Source of the DNA: an uncultured Prevotella sp.
GTDB lineage: Bacteria; Bacteroidota; Bacteroidia; Bacteroidales; Bacteroidaceae
NCBI GenBank assembly: GCA_945869265.1
Contig: CAMBOI010000001.1
Location: forward strand, 124,001 to 188,000
Direction of reading: 5' to 3'
DNA length: 64,000 bases
The translations under genes were made by a program, and so were the position numbers. The notes beneath the pieces are model-generated. The model did no database searches and was not told the DNA's origin. It saw only the letters and a list, made by a program, of their open reading frames with translations. This document shows, one piece after another, positions 54,848 to 62,924 of this stretch (the first letter of the stretch is position 1; every line of letters begins with the position of its first letter).

Positions 54848-55480
54848 ATGGAAGCAACAAAAAAACTTTTCGCAGAGAAACTGCTCAATGTAAAGGCAAT
54901 CAAACTTCAGCCTGCCAATCCCTTCACATGGGCTTCTGGTTGGAAGTCGCCCATCTATTGCGACAACCGCAAGACCCTCTCGTTCCCCGACCTCCGCACA
55001 TTCGTCAAGATCGAACTGTGTCATGCCATCCAGGAGAATTTCCCCGAGGCTGAGGCCGTTGCTGGCGTTGCCACTGGTGCCATCGCCCAGGGTGCTCTCG
55101 TAGCCGACCAGTTGGGCAAACCGTTTGTATATGTGCGCAGCAAACCAAAGGATCACGGTATGGGCAATCTTATCGAGGGCGAACTCCCCGAGGGTGCCAA
55201 GGTGGTTGTCGTCGAGGATCTTATCTCCACGGGGGGCAGCAGTCTTAAGGCTGTCGAGGCATTGCGTGCTGCCGGTTATGAGGTCGTCGGTATGGTGGCT
55301 TCCTATACCTACGGTTTCCCCGTTGCCGAGGAGGCATTCTCGAATGCAGGAGTAAAGCTCGTCACAATCAGCGACTATGCTCATGTGGTAGAGGTGGCTG
55401 CCGCCACAGGATATATCAAGCAAGAAGATGTTGACGTGCTGCATGAGTGGCGCAAGGATCCAGCTAACTGGGGCAAATAA
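54848..55480 (+). CDS. pyrE: Orotate phosphoribosyltransferase
   Basis: PyrE makes orotidine 5'-monophosphate from orotate and PRPP. The 210-residue protein has ASGWKSPIYCDNRKT, the catalytic loop KPKDHGMGN, and the PRPP motif VVVVEDLISTGGSS. A SRPBCC gene follows 12 bases later, so they share a transcript. Confidence 0.95.
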   Translation: MEATKKLFAEKLLNVKAIKLQPANPFTWASGWKSPIYCDNRKTLSFPDLRTFVKIELCHAIQENFPEAEAVAGVATGAIAQGALVADQLGKPFVYVRSKPKDHGMGNLIEGELPEGAKVVVVEDLISTGGSSLKAVEALRAAGYEVVGMVASYTYGFPVAEEAFSNAGVKLVTISDYAHVVEVAAATGYIKQEDVDVLHEWRKDPANWGK

Positions 55481-55492
55481 TATATTATAGTT

Positions 55493-55912
55493 ATGGGAAA
55501 GACAAGATTCGAAAGCACAATAAAGCAGATACCCTATCCCCAGCAGGCAGTGTATGACATGCTCAGCAATCTAGATAACATTGCCAAGGTGATGGACCGC
55601 ATACCTAAGGATAAGATCAAGGATATGGAGTTCGACCGCGATCACGTCAGCATGTCGGTTGATCCCGTGGGATTCATCAAGTTAGCAGTATGCGACCGCG
55701 AGGAACCCAAGTGCATCAAGTTTCAGACCGAGCAGTCGCCTGTGCCCTTCTTTGTGTGGATTCAGATGCTTCCTGTCACCGACAATACAAGCAAAATGAA
55801 GGTGACTGCCGAGGCCGACCTCAATCCCTTTATCAAGGCGATGGTGCAGAAACCCCTCCAGGAGGGCGTCGAGCAGATTGCCGAGGGACTGGCGAGGATA
55901 CAATATAATTAG
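55493..55912 (+). CDS. SRPBCC (START-like) family protein
   Basis: A small 139-residue protein with the alpha/beta helix-grip pattern of the SRPBCC superfamily: N-terminal strand and helix (IPYPQQAVYDMLSNLDNIAKVMDRIP), beta strands in the middle, and a long amphipathic C-terminal helix. These folds bind hydrophobic ligands. No enzyme motif is apparent. The pyrE-SRPBCC-argH order recurs in Bacteroidales as far as I recall. The stop codon lies in the first unit of a tandem repeat. Confidence 0.75.
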   Translation: MGKTRFESTIKQIPYPQQAVYDMLSNLDNIAKVMDRIPKDKIKDMEFDRDHVSMSVDPVGFIKLAVCDREEPKCIKFQTEQSPVPFFVWIQMLPVTDNTSKMKVTAEADLNPFIKAMVQKPLQEGVEQIAEGLARIQYN

Positions 55913-55975
55913 GAATTAGGGATTAGGAATTAGGGATTAGGAATTAGGAATTAGGAATTAGGGATTAGGAATTAG
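55909..55975. repeat. Tandem repeat of AATTAGGA / GATTAGG type before argH
   Basis: About nine units alternating AATTAGG and GATTAGGA run from the stop of the SRPBCC gene to the base before the argH ATG. There is no room for another ribosome-binding region, so argH is translated from repeat sequence. Confidence 0.85.
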
Positions 55976-55976
55976 A

Positions 55977-57308
55977 ATGAAACTTTGGGAAAAAAATTTT
56001 GAGATAAACAAGGAGATTGAGCGATTCACTGTGGGTCGCGACCGCGAGATGGATATGTATCTTGCCAAGTATGATGTACTTGGCTCCATGGCACATATCA
56101 CCATGCTCGAATCCATCGGTCTGCTTGAGAAAGACGAACTCACCCAACTGCTTGCCGAACTGAAGAATATCTACAAGGCATGCGAGAGGGGAGAGTTTGT
56201 TATCGAAGATGATGTAGAGGATGTCCACTCTCAGGTGGAGATGCTCCTCACACGCAAGTTGGGCGACATGGGCAAGAAGATACACAGCGGACGCTCGCGC
56301 AACGACCAGGTGCTCGTTGACCTCAAACTCTTCACTCGCCATCAGCTCAAGGATATAGCCTACGAGGTGAAGAGCCTTTTCGACGAACTCATCGCCAAGA
56401 GCGAGCAGTATAAGAACGTGCTCATGCCTGGCTACACCCATCTGCAGGTGGCAATGCCCAGTTCGTTCGGACTTTGGTTTGGAGCCTATGCCGAGAGCCT
56501 TGCCGACGACCTCTTATTCCTGCAGGCGGCATATCGCATGACCAACCGCAACCCCCTCGGTTCTGCCGCTGGCTACGGTTCGTCGTTCCCCCTCAACCGC
56601 ACTATGACCACCCAGCTCCTAGGCTTCGACTCCATGGACTATAATGTGGTGTATGCACAGATGGGACGAGGCAAGATGGAGCGCAATGTGGGTTTCGCCA
56701 TAGCCACCATCGCCGGCACACTCGCCAAGATGGCATTCGACGCCTGCATGTTCAACAGTCAGAACTTCTCCTTCGTCAAACTACCCAAGGAGTGCACCAC
56801 CGGTTCGTCGATCATGCCCCATAAGAAGAATCCCGACGTCTTCGAACTCATCCGCGCCAAGAGCAACAAGCTCCAGGCCCTGCCACAACAGGTGACACTG
56901 ATAATGAACAATCTGCCCGTGGGCTACTTCCGCGACCTTCAGATTATCAAGGAGGTGTTCCTGCCGGCGTTCGACGAGCTCAAGGACTGTCTCGAGATGG
57001 CTGCCTATATCATCAACAAGATAGAGGTGAACGAGCATATCCTCGACAATCCTATGTACGACCCGATGTTCTCCGTCGAGGAGGTCAATCGACTTGCCGC
57101 CAACGGCATGCCTTTCCGCGATGCCTACAAGAAGGTGGGTCTCGACATCGAGGCAGGCAACTTCGTGCCCGACAAGAACATCCATCACACTCACGAGGGC
57201 AGTATCGGCAATCTCATGAACGACAAGATCCAGCAACTCTTCAACTCCATCCTCTCCGACTTCCACTTCGAGCGTATGGAGGAGGCCGAGAAGGCCCTGT
57301 TGTTATAA
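55977..57308 (+). CDS. argH: Argininosuccinate lyase
   Basis: ArgH splits argininosuccinate into arginine and fumarate. The 443-residue protein has the fumarase-superfamily signature GSSIMPHKKNPD near residue 278 and the motifs HSGRSRNDQVLVD and GYTHLQVAMP. Its N terminus (MKLWEKNFEINKEIE) is typical for Bacteroidetes. The ATG is adjacent to the upstream tandem repeat. Confidence 0.96.
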   Translation: MKLWEKNFEINKEIERFTVGRDREMDMYLAKYDVLGSMAHITMLESIGLLEKDELTQLLAELKNIYKACERGEFVIEDDVEDVHSQVEMLLTRKLGDMGKKIHSGRSRNDQVLVDLKLFTRHQLKDIAYEVKSLFDELIAKSEQYKNVLMPGYTHLQVAMPSSFGLWFGAYAESLADDLLFLQAAYRMTNRNPLGSAAGYGSSFPLNRTMTTQLLGFDSMDYNVVYAQMGRGKMERNVGFAIATIAGTLAKMAFDACMFNSQNFSFVKLPKECTTGSSIMPHKKNPDVFELIRAKSNKLQALPQQVTLIMNNLPVGYFRDLQIIKEVFLPAFDELKDCLEMAAYIINKIEVNEHILDNPMYDPMFSVEEVNRLAANGMPFRDAYKKVGLDIEAGNFVPDKNIHHTHEGSIGNLMNDKIQQLFNSILSDFHFERMEEAEKALLL

Positions 57309-57322
57309 TATATTATATAATA

Positions 57323-57901
57323 ATGTATAAGGATATTATTCGTGTTTTTATGATAGCCGTTGTACTGCTGTTGTCGGCATGCGATGCCGAGCAGCAGTAC
57401 AACAGCCATTATCCCTGCAACTTTATCTTCTATACACAGCACCACCCCGAGAGCTCGCTCTCCAAGGTGAACGAGACCAACCCCGGATTCTTCGTTGCCG
57501 TAGAGGTGAAGCGCGTCAACGGCATCAACACCGTCTATTGCTCACCCAACAGCGGCAATGCCGACGCACCGTTGAAACTGACCAACGAGGTTGAGAACAA
57601 CCGCCTCTCATATACCGACATGGGAGCCGGAGGCCGCCTCATCATCGGTTGCACCACTCTCAATGGACTTCGTGCCTACGATGGTATGTGCCCAGTGTGC
57701 TTGGAGAACGGCAGCAGTACCAATTACCCCCTCACATGGTGCGACAACGGCAAGAATGTCAAGTGCTCCCGCTGTTCCACCGTCTATTCGCTCAACGACG
57801 ATGGCATCAGTGTCGAGGGCAAGCAGTCGCGACTCCTGCAATATCACTTTTTGTATGGCGTAGGATACGACCAAACGCAAATTATTCGCATAACGAATTA
57901 A
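57323..57901 (+). CDS. Lipoprotein with a four-cysteine Rieske-like domain
   Basis: A lipobox LLSAC gives lipidation at Cys20. The remaining 170 residues look like a Rieske-type beta fold: RAYDGMCPVCLEN at 117-129 and KCSRCSTVYSLNDDG at 147-161, followed by the GXXVEG-type turn. Canonical Rieske proteins bind a [2Fe-2S] cluster with CxH and CxxH; here both sites are CxxC (Cys123/126 and Cys148/151), with another Cys at 140. Zinc or a rubredoxin-like iron site is possible. Located in the envelope, 14 bases after argH. No close functional match is known to me. Confidence 0.65.
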   Translation: MYKDIIRVFMIAVVLLLSACDAEQQYNSHYPCNFIFYTQHHPESSLSKVNETNPGFFVAVEVKRVNGINTVYCSPNSGNADAPLKLTNEVENNRLSYTDMGAGGRLIIGCTTLNGLRAYDGMCPVCLENGSSTNYPLTWCDNGKNVKCSRCSTVYSLNDDGISVEGKQSRLLQYHFLYGVGYDQTQIIRITN

Positions 57902-57929
57902 AATATTAGTTAAATATTTCTAAATATAG

Positions 57930-57967
57930 GATTTAATTCCTAATTCCTAATACCTAATTCCTAATTT
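57930..57967. repeat. Inverted-orientation ATTCCTA tandem repeat before the rplM promoter
   Basis: Four to five units of TAATTCC(T) ending at the rplM -7 box. This is the complement of the family at 55909-55975. Confidence 0.75.
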
Positions 57968-57972
57968 ATTCG

Positions 57973-57980
57973 TACCTTTG
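57973..57980 (+). promoter_or_regulatory. -7 box for the rplM-rpsI transcript
   Basis: TACCTTTG followed by CAG. The -33 region is occupied by the TAATTCC repeat and has no TTTG. The leader downstream is about 140 bases long. Confidence 0.65.
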
Positions 57981-57986
57981 CAGTCC

Positions 57987-58125
57987 GATTAGCTGGGGGA
58001 AGACTTAGAGCCCCCTTGACAAGGTGTGTTAATAGTTGTGCCTTTGGCCAGACACGACGGTTAGTGAATCATCTGTCAGAACAATAAAGAATAATGTTTT
58101 TTAGTAGTAAAATTTAAATTTTAAA
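57987..58125 (+). ncRNA. Structured 5' leader of rplM, candidate ribosomal-protein leader
   Basis: A 140-base leader separates the promoter from rplM, much longer than other leaders here. It contains a GGGGG/CCCCC hairpin (57995-58015), an AAGG/CCTT hairpin (58020-58044), and a GC-rich segment GGCCAGACACGACGG. Ribosomal-protein operons are commonly autoregulated through such leaders, L13 being the likely ligand here. Structure is read by eye. Confidence 0.5.
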
Positions 58126-58587
58126 ATGAACACTTTAAGTTACAAGACTATTTCCGTCAACAAGGAGACAGCTAAGAAGGAGTGGGTAGTTATCGACGCT
58201 ACAGACCAGGTTGTTGGTCGCCTCTGCTCAAAGGTAGCCAAGCTCATTCGCGGAAAGTACAAGCCAACTTTCACTCCGCACGTAGATTGTGGAGACAACG
58301 TAATCATTATCAATGCCTCTAAGGTCGTATTCACCGGCAAGAAGGAGACAGATAAGGTTTACACCCGTTATACCGGTTATCCAGGTGGACAGCGTTTCAA
58401 TACTCCCGCCGAGCTTCGCAAGCGCGAGGGTGGAGTAGAGAAGATTATCCGCCATGCTGTTAAGGGCATGCTCCCCAAGGGCCCGCTCGGTCGCAGCCTG
58501 CTGAACAACCTCTACGTATATGAGGGAACTGAGCACAAGCACGAGGCTCAGAAGCCAAAGACAATAGATATTAACCAGTATAAATAA
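58126..58587 (+). CDS. rplM: 50S ribosomal protein L13
   Basis: L13 is an early-assembling protein of the large subunit. The 153-residue sequence contains WVVIDATDQVVGRLCSKVAKLIRGK near the N terminus and KGMLPKGPLGRSLLNNLYVYEG near residue 115, both diagnostic. rpsI follows after ten bases, the near-universal L13-S9 pair. Confidence 0.98.
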   Translation: MNTLSYKTISVNKETAKKEWVVIDATDQVVGRLCSKVAKLIRGKYKPTFTPHVDCGDNVIIINASKVVFTGKKETDKVYTRYTGYPGGQRFNTPAELRKREGGVEKIIRHAVKGMLPKGPLGRSLLNNLYVYEGTEHKHEAQKPKTIDINQYK

Positions 58588-58597
58588 TTAAGGTAGA

Positions 58598-58984
58598 ATG
58601 GAAGTAATTAACGCAATTGGTCGCCGCAAGAGTGCTGTAGCACGCGTATATGTCAGCGAAGGAACTGGCAAGATCACGATCAATAAAAGAGATATCACAG
58701 AATTTTTCCCGTCAGCTATTCTCCAGTATGTCGTAAAGCAGCCATTGGCAGAGCTCGGCGCTGTTGAGAAGTATGACATCAAGGCCAACCTCGACGGTGG
58801 CGGTTTCACAGGTCAGAGCCAGGCTCTTCGCCTCGCTATCGCCCGCGCCTTGGTAAAGATTAACGCAGAAGACAAGAAGGCTCTCAAGGACAAGGGATTC
58901 CTCACACGCGACTCTCGTGCCGTTGAGCGTAAGAAGCCAGGTCAGCCCAAGGCTCGCCGTCGCTTCCAGTTCAGTAAGCGTTAA
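58598..58984 (+). CDS. rpsI: 30S ribosomal protein S9
   Basis: S9 (128 residues) sits in the head of the small subunit with its tail reaching the P-site tRNA. It begins with the conserved INAIGRRKSAVARVYV and ends in the basic tail RRRFQFSKR. Forms an operon with rplM. Confidence 0.98.
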   Translation: MEVINAIGRRKSAVARVYVSEGTGKITINKRDITEFFPSAILQYVVKQPLAELGAVEKYDIKANLDGGGFTGQSQALRLAIARALVKINAEDKKALKDKGFLTRDSRAVERKKPGQPKARRRFQFSKR

Positions 58985-59115
58985 TGCGCTATCTTGTTTA
59001 GCATCTAAACCGGCTCGACTCCTCGAAATGATCGGGAGAGGACTACCCGCCGGTTGGTTCTAACAAAACAGAATTAAAAAAGAAAGTAAACAACATTATT
59101 AAAGCATTTAAGACA
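58985..59115 (+). ncRNA. Structured 5' leader of rpsB, candidate ribosomal-protein leader
   Basis: The 131-base gap between rpsI and rpsB holds a long hairpin: AACCGGC (59008-59014) pairs with GCCGGTT (59049-59055), and inside it CTCC (59019-59022) pairs with GGAG (59035-59038), with CG/CG next to a seven-base loop. There is no T-run, so it is not a simple terminator. Autoregulation by S2 is the natural guess. Confidence 0.5.
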
Positions 59116-59937
59116 ATGTCAAGAACAAATTTTGATATGCTGCTGCAGGCTGGCTGCCACTTTGGCCACCTCCGCCGCAAGTGGAATCCAGCAATGGCTC
59201 CCTACATTTACACAGAGCGTAACGGTATTCACATCATCGACCTCCACAAGACCGTAGTCAAGATTGACGAGGCTGCCGAGGCTCTCAAGCAGATTGCCAA
59301 GTCTGGCAAGAAGATCCTGTTCGTCGCTACTAAAAAACAGACTAAGGACGTGGTAGCCGAGAAGGCAGCCAGCGTCAACATGCCCTACGTCATCGAGCGT
59401 TGGCCGGGCGGTATGCTCACCAACTTCCCGACAATCCGCAAGGCTGTGAAGAAAATGGCGAACATCGACAAGCTCATGAACGATGGTACATACTCTAACC
59501 TCTCTAAGCGTGAGCTCCTGCAGATCACACGTCAGCGTGCAAAGCTCGAGAAGAACCTCGGTTCTATCTCCGACCTTACACGTCTGCCCTCAGCTCTTTT
59601 CGTTATCGACATCTGCAAGGAGACCATCGCCGTCAAGGAGGCCAAGCGCCTGGGTATCCCCGTATTCGGTATCGTTGACACCAACTCCAACCCCAAAGAC
59701 GTTGACTTCGCTATTCCTGCCAACGACGACGCTAAGGACAGCGTAGAGGTAATCCTCAACGCATGCTGCGGCGCTATCGCCGAGGGTCTTGAGGAGCGCA
59801 AGGCTGAGAAGGCCGACGAGAAGGCTGCCGAGGCTCAGGGCGAGGAGGCTGCCGAGGGTAAGGCTAAGCGTGGTGCTCGCAAGGCACGCAAGGATGCTCC
59901 TGCCGCTCCCGAAGCTGAAGAGGCTGCAGCTGAGTAA
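59116..59937 (+). CDS. rpsB: 30S ribosomal protein S2
   Basis: S2 (273 residues) binds the back of the 30S subunit. It shows the N-terminal LLQAGCHFGHLRRKWNPAM and ERWPGGMLTNFPTIR near residue 95. The C-terminal 50 residues form a low-complexity Ala/Glu/Lys tail that is longer than in E. coli and usual for Bacteroidetes. tsf follows after a short ATTGAAA repeat. Confidence 0.97.
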   Translation: MSRTNFDMLLQAGCHFGHLRRKWNPAMAPYIYTERNGIHIIDLHKTVVKIDEAAEALKQIAKSGKKILFVATKKQTKDVVAEKAASVNMPYVIERWPGGMLTNFPTIRKAVKKMANIDKLMNDGTYSNLSKRELLQITRQRAKLEKNLGSISDLTRLPSALFVIDICKETIAVKEAKRLGIPVFGIVDTNSNPKDVDFAIPANDDAKDSVEVILNACCGAIAEGLEERKAEKADEKAAEAQGEEAAEGKAKRGARKARKDAPAAPEAEEAAAE

Positions 59938-59970
59938 GATTGAAATATTGAAATATTGAACAATTGAAAT
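59938..59970. repeat. Short tandem repeat of ATTGAAAT type between rpsB and tsf
   Basis: Four imperfect units of ATTGAAAT(A) right after the rpsB stop, in the same family as 20734-20787. Confidence 0.7.
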
Positions 59971-59985
59971 ATTATTAAGATTATT

Positions 59986-60984
59986 ATGGCTTACAAACCA
60001 AATATGGAAGACATCAAGAAGCTCCGCACCATGACTGGTGCCGGACTTGCTGATGTCAAGAAGGCTCTCACCGACGCTGAGGGCGATTTCAACAAGGCTA
60101 TGGAGGTTATCCGCGAGAAGGGACAGGCTATCGCTGCCAAGCGTTCCGACCGCGAGACTTCTAACGGTTGTGTTCTCGTGAAGGCTGTTGACGGCTTCGC
60201 TGCCATCGTGGCTCTCAAGTGCGAGACCGACTTTGTTGCCAACGGTGCTGACTACATCAAGCTCACACAGGATATCCTCGACGCTGCCGTTGCAGCCAAG
60301 GCCAAGAGCCTCGACGAGGTTAAGGCTCTCACTATCGCCGACGGAACAAACGTTCAGGACGCTGTAGTGGCTCGCTCTGGTATCACCGGTGAGAAGATGG
60401 AGCTCGACGGCTACAACTTCATCGAGGGCGACAATGTAGAGGTTTACGACCACATGGGCAAGCACACTCTCTGCACCATGGTTCAGACCAACAAGGAGGC
60501 TAAGGAGCAGGGTCACGCCATCGCTATGCAGGTGGCTGCCATGAAGCCCGTAGCCCTCAATCAGGAGTCTGTTCCCCAGGCCATCATCGACGAGGAGATT
60601 CGTGTCGCTGTCGAGAAGACCAAGCAGGAGCAAGTGCAGAAGGCTGTTGAGGCTGCCCTGAAGAAGGCTGGCATCAACCCCGCCCACGTTGACTCTGAGG
60701 ATCACATGGAGTCTAACATGGGTAAGGGCTGGATCACTGCCGAGGATGTTGCCAAGGCTAAGGAGATCATCGCTACCGTATCAGCTGAGAAGGCTGCCAA
60801 CCTGCCCGAGCAGATGATTCAGAACATCGCCAAGGGTCGTCTCAACAAGTTCTTCAAGGAGTCTTGCCTCCTCAACCAGGAGTTCATCCAGGACAGCAAG
60901 CTCTCTGTAGCTGACTATCTGAAGGCTGCCGACAAGGAGCTGACAGTGGTTGACTTCAAGCGCTTCACTCTGGCTGCTGAGTAA
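59986..60984 (+). CDS. tsf: Elongation factor Ts
   Basis: EF-Ts recycles EF-Tu by nucleotide exchange. The 332-residue protein has the N-terminal UBA-like domain (IKKLRTMTGAGLADVKKALTDAEGD) and the core motif TDFVAN. It is longer than E. coli EF-Ts because of an enlarged dimerisation region, usual for this phylum. It ends the ribosomal gene cluster, followed by a terminator. Confidence 0.97.
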   Translation: MAYKPNMEDIKKLRTMTGAGLADVKKALTDAEGDFNKAMEVIREKGQAIAAKRSDRETSNGCVLVKAVDGFAAIVALKCETDFVANGADYIKLTQDILDAAVAAKAKSLDEVKALTIADGTNVQDAVVARSGITGEKMELDGYNFIEGDNVEVYDHMGKHTLCTMVQTNKEAKEQGHAIAMQVAAMKPVALNQESVPQAIIDEEIRVAVEKTKQEQVQKAVEAALKKAGINPAHVDSEDHMESNMGKGWITAEDVAKAKEIIATVSAEKAANLPEQMIQNIAKGRLNKFFKESCLLNQEFIQDSKLSVADYLKAADKELTVVDFKRFTLAAE

Positions 60985-61027
60985 TTCATTCGACTCATAT
61001 TCATAAAGCATCATACTATTTGTTTTG

Positions 61028-61073
61028 GAGGATTGTAGGATAATATCTTGCAATCCTCTATTACTTTTTTTTT
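61028..61073 (+). terminator. Rho-independent terminator after tsf
   Basis: GAGGATTG (61028-61035) pairs with CAATCCTC (61051-61058), followed at 61065 by nine T residues. The stem-loop is well formed, though six bases separate stem and T-run. Confidence 0.8.
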
Positions 61074-61098
61074 AACCGATACACCAATTCTTTGAAAT

Positions 61099-62826
61099 AT
61101 GAAACAACTCACAGTTATCACTCTCATCTCCCTTCTGTCGCTTAGTGTAAAAGCCATGGATCACGACATCGATGCCCAGACGTGGTGTAAGAACGTAGTC
61201 ATGGGATGGAACCTCGGTAATGCTCTTGAAAGTGCAGGTGGAGACTGGGATTACGATAATTATGCTTGGACCAATGTATGGGAGAAAGACTATGCCAAGT
61301 GGGAAACGGCTTGGGGAAATCCCAAGACTACAAAGGAAATGATACACGCCCTAAAAGAACACGGATTTAACGCCATACGTGTGCCTGTTAGATGGGTGCC
61401 TTATGCCGACATTGAGACAATGGAAATCGACGAGTCTTGGATAGCTCGAGTGAAGGAGGTCGTAGATTGGTGTATGGCCGAGGATATGCAAGTCATACTT
61501 AATACCCATCACGAACTATGGCTTGAGAGTTATCCAATATATACCATGAAGGAAACCCTGAATAGCAAACTTAGAAAATTATGGACAAACATCGCTACAG
61601 CCTTTGCTGATTACGATGGTCGTCTTGCCTTTGCTGGCACCAATGAGGTGACTGTGAATTGGGCAGCTCCCACGGCCGAAAACTACGACGTGCAGAATAG
61701 TTATAATCAGACATTCATCGATGCAGTGCGAGCCACAGGCGGCAACAATGCCAAGCGCAATCTCATTGTGCAGACCTATGCCACTGATCCGGCCTATGGA
61801 CTTGCCGGTTTTGTCATTCCCAACGACCCAACGGAAAATCGTCTTTCAGTAGAGTTCCATTATTATTCGCCCTATTCCTATTGCAGTGGTGGTGAAAACA
61901 GCTATTTTTATTGGGGTAAGGCCTTTGCCGATAAGGGTAAGATTACCCCCGACGGCAATGAAGACACTATAGCCAATCTTTTTCTCAAGCTTCGCAAGGA
62001 GTGGTGGGACAAAGGACTGGGCATAGTGATGGGAGAGTATGGATGCTCCCATCATTTCACAGACGATGACAGGCAGACACAGGAGGCCAACGAACAGTAT
62101 TATCTGGAGACCTTGGTGTCAGAAGCCCGCAAAAACGGTTTCGCCGCCTTCGTCTGGGATAATAACGCTTACGGCAATGGCAGTGAGAAATTCGGCATTT
62201 TCAATCGCAAAAACAATATGTCGGTGGATGCTCCATTCTTCCTCGACGGCATCAAGGAAGGCTCCAAGACCCAGTTTGTCGCCGATGTTGAATATAATGA
62301 AGGCGATCCCGACGTTGGAGTTGGCGGCAAAGTAATATGGGAAGGTGAGGAACTATTGAATTGGGGTGACGGATTTCAGTGGAAAATTGAAGCTTCAGAG
62401 TTTGCGCCATTTACCGACCAAGCTACAATCGTGTTATACTATTATCAGGATAAGAATGCAAGCTACGAAGACATTCAGCTAATGGATGGCACGTGGAGCG
62501 CATCATTGCCTTTCACAGTAGGAGATTCTAAGTTTGACGGTGATTTCAATCCACGTTCATTCTATTCCACCATTGGCGAAAGTCATATCACCCCGATGAT
62601 ATTCACCGGTTCTTCACTATCCAAGCTCAAGTCAGTAGGTGTAAACATCCAGGGCTATGGAGTCGTTCTTACCAAGATTGTAGTGATGTCCGAGCCCAAC
62701 GCCATACTCCTTCCCACCGTAATTCCTGAATCTGATGATGCTGTGTATGACCTTCGCGGCATGAAGGTCAGCACACCTCAAGATGGTAAGGTGTATATTG
62801 TGAAAGGCAAGAAGATAATAAAATAG
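61099..62826 (+). CDS. Secreted glycoside hydrolase family 5 enzyme with T9SS-type C-terminal tail
   Basis: A signal peptide (residues 1-19, ending VKA) is followed by a GH5 (cellulase-type) catalytic domain to about residue 375: MGWNLGNALE at 35-44, HHE at 137-139, acid/base Glu183 in GTNEV, and nucleophile Glu313 in MGEYG. The usual NEP reads NEV here. A beta-rich module (about 405-540) resembles a carbohydrate-binding domain. The last 30 residues, VYDLRGMKV then GKVYIVKGKKIIK, match the short sorting tail seen on Prevotella cargo of the type IX secretion system. Likely a surface beta-glucanase. I see no clear promoter in the 26 bases after the tsf terminator. Confidence 0.88.
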   Translation: MKQLTVITLISLLSLSVKAMDHDIDAQTWCKNVVMGWNLGNALESAGGDWDYDNYAWTNVWEKDYAKWETAWGNPKTTKEMIHALKEHGFNAIRVPVRWVPYADIETMEIDESWIARVKEVVDWCMAEDMQVILNTHHELWLESYPIYTMKETLNSKLRKLWTNIATAFADYDGRLAFAGTNEVTVNWAAPTAENYDVQNSYNQTFIDAVRATGGNNAKRNLIVQTYATDPAYGLAGFVIPNDPTENRLSVEFHYYSPYSYCSGGENSYFYWGKAFADKGKITPDGNEDTIANLFLKLRKEWWDKGLGIVMGEYGCSHHFTDDDRQTQEANEQYYLETLVSEARKNGFAAFVWDNNAYGNGSEKFGIFNRKNNMSVDAPFFLDGIKEGSKTQFVADVEYNEGDPDVGVGGKVIWEGEELLNWGDGFQWKIEASEFAPFTDQATIVLYYYQDKNASYEDIQLMDGTWSASLPFTVGDSKFDGDFNPRSFYSTIGESHITPMIFTGSSLSKLKSVGVNIQGYGVVLTKIVVMSEPNAILLPTVIPESDDAVYDLRGMKVSTPQDGKVYIVKGKKIIK

Positions 62827-62834
62827 AGCTTATC

Positions 62835-62924
62835 CTAATATTCCCTTTTGGCCCACCACTGCCCGAAGTCCTTATAGCCCTCGGGCAGCACATGGCCGTG
62901 CAACTCGGGAAACCACCGCCTGAA
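62835..62924 (-). pseudogene. Possible 3' remnant of a protein-coding gene
   Basis: On the minus strand 29 sense codons end in TAG and encode a plausible C terminus rich in aromatic and charged residues (start RWFPELHG, end QWWAKREY). The frame is closed upstream by a TGA that lies in the inverted repeat. I do not recognise the family. It may be coincidence. Confidence 0.3.

Noticed and set aside
55909..55975. Regular repeats that might be taken for a CRISPR array
   Set aside because: Units are 7-8 bases with no spacers and no cas genes nearby; the same holds for the other tandem-repeat loci.
59590..60705. 371-codon open frame on the minus strand across rpsB and tsf
   Set aside because: It is antisense to two certain ribosomal/translation genes; its Leu/Val/Ser-rich product is what the complement of highly biased codons gives, and it has no family signature.
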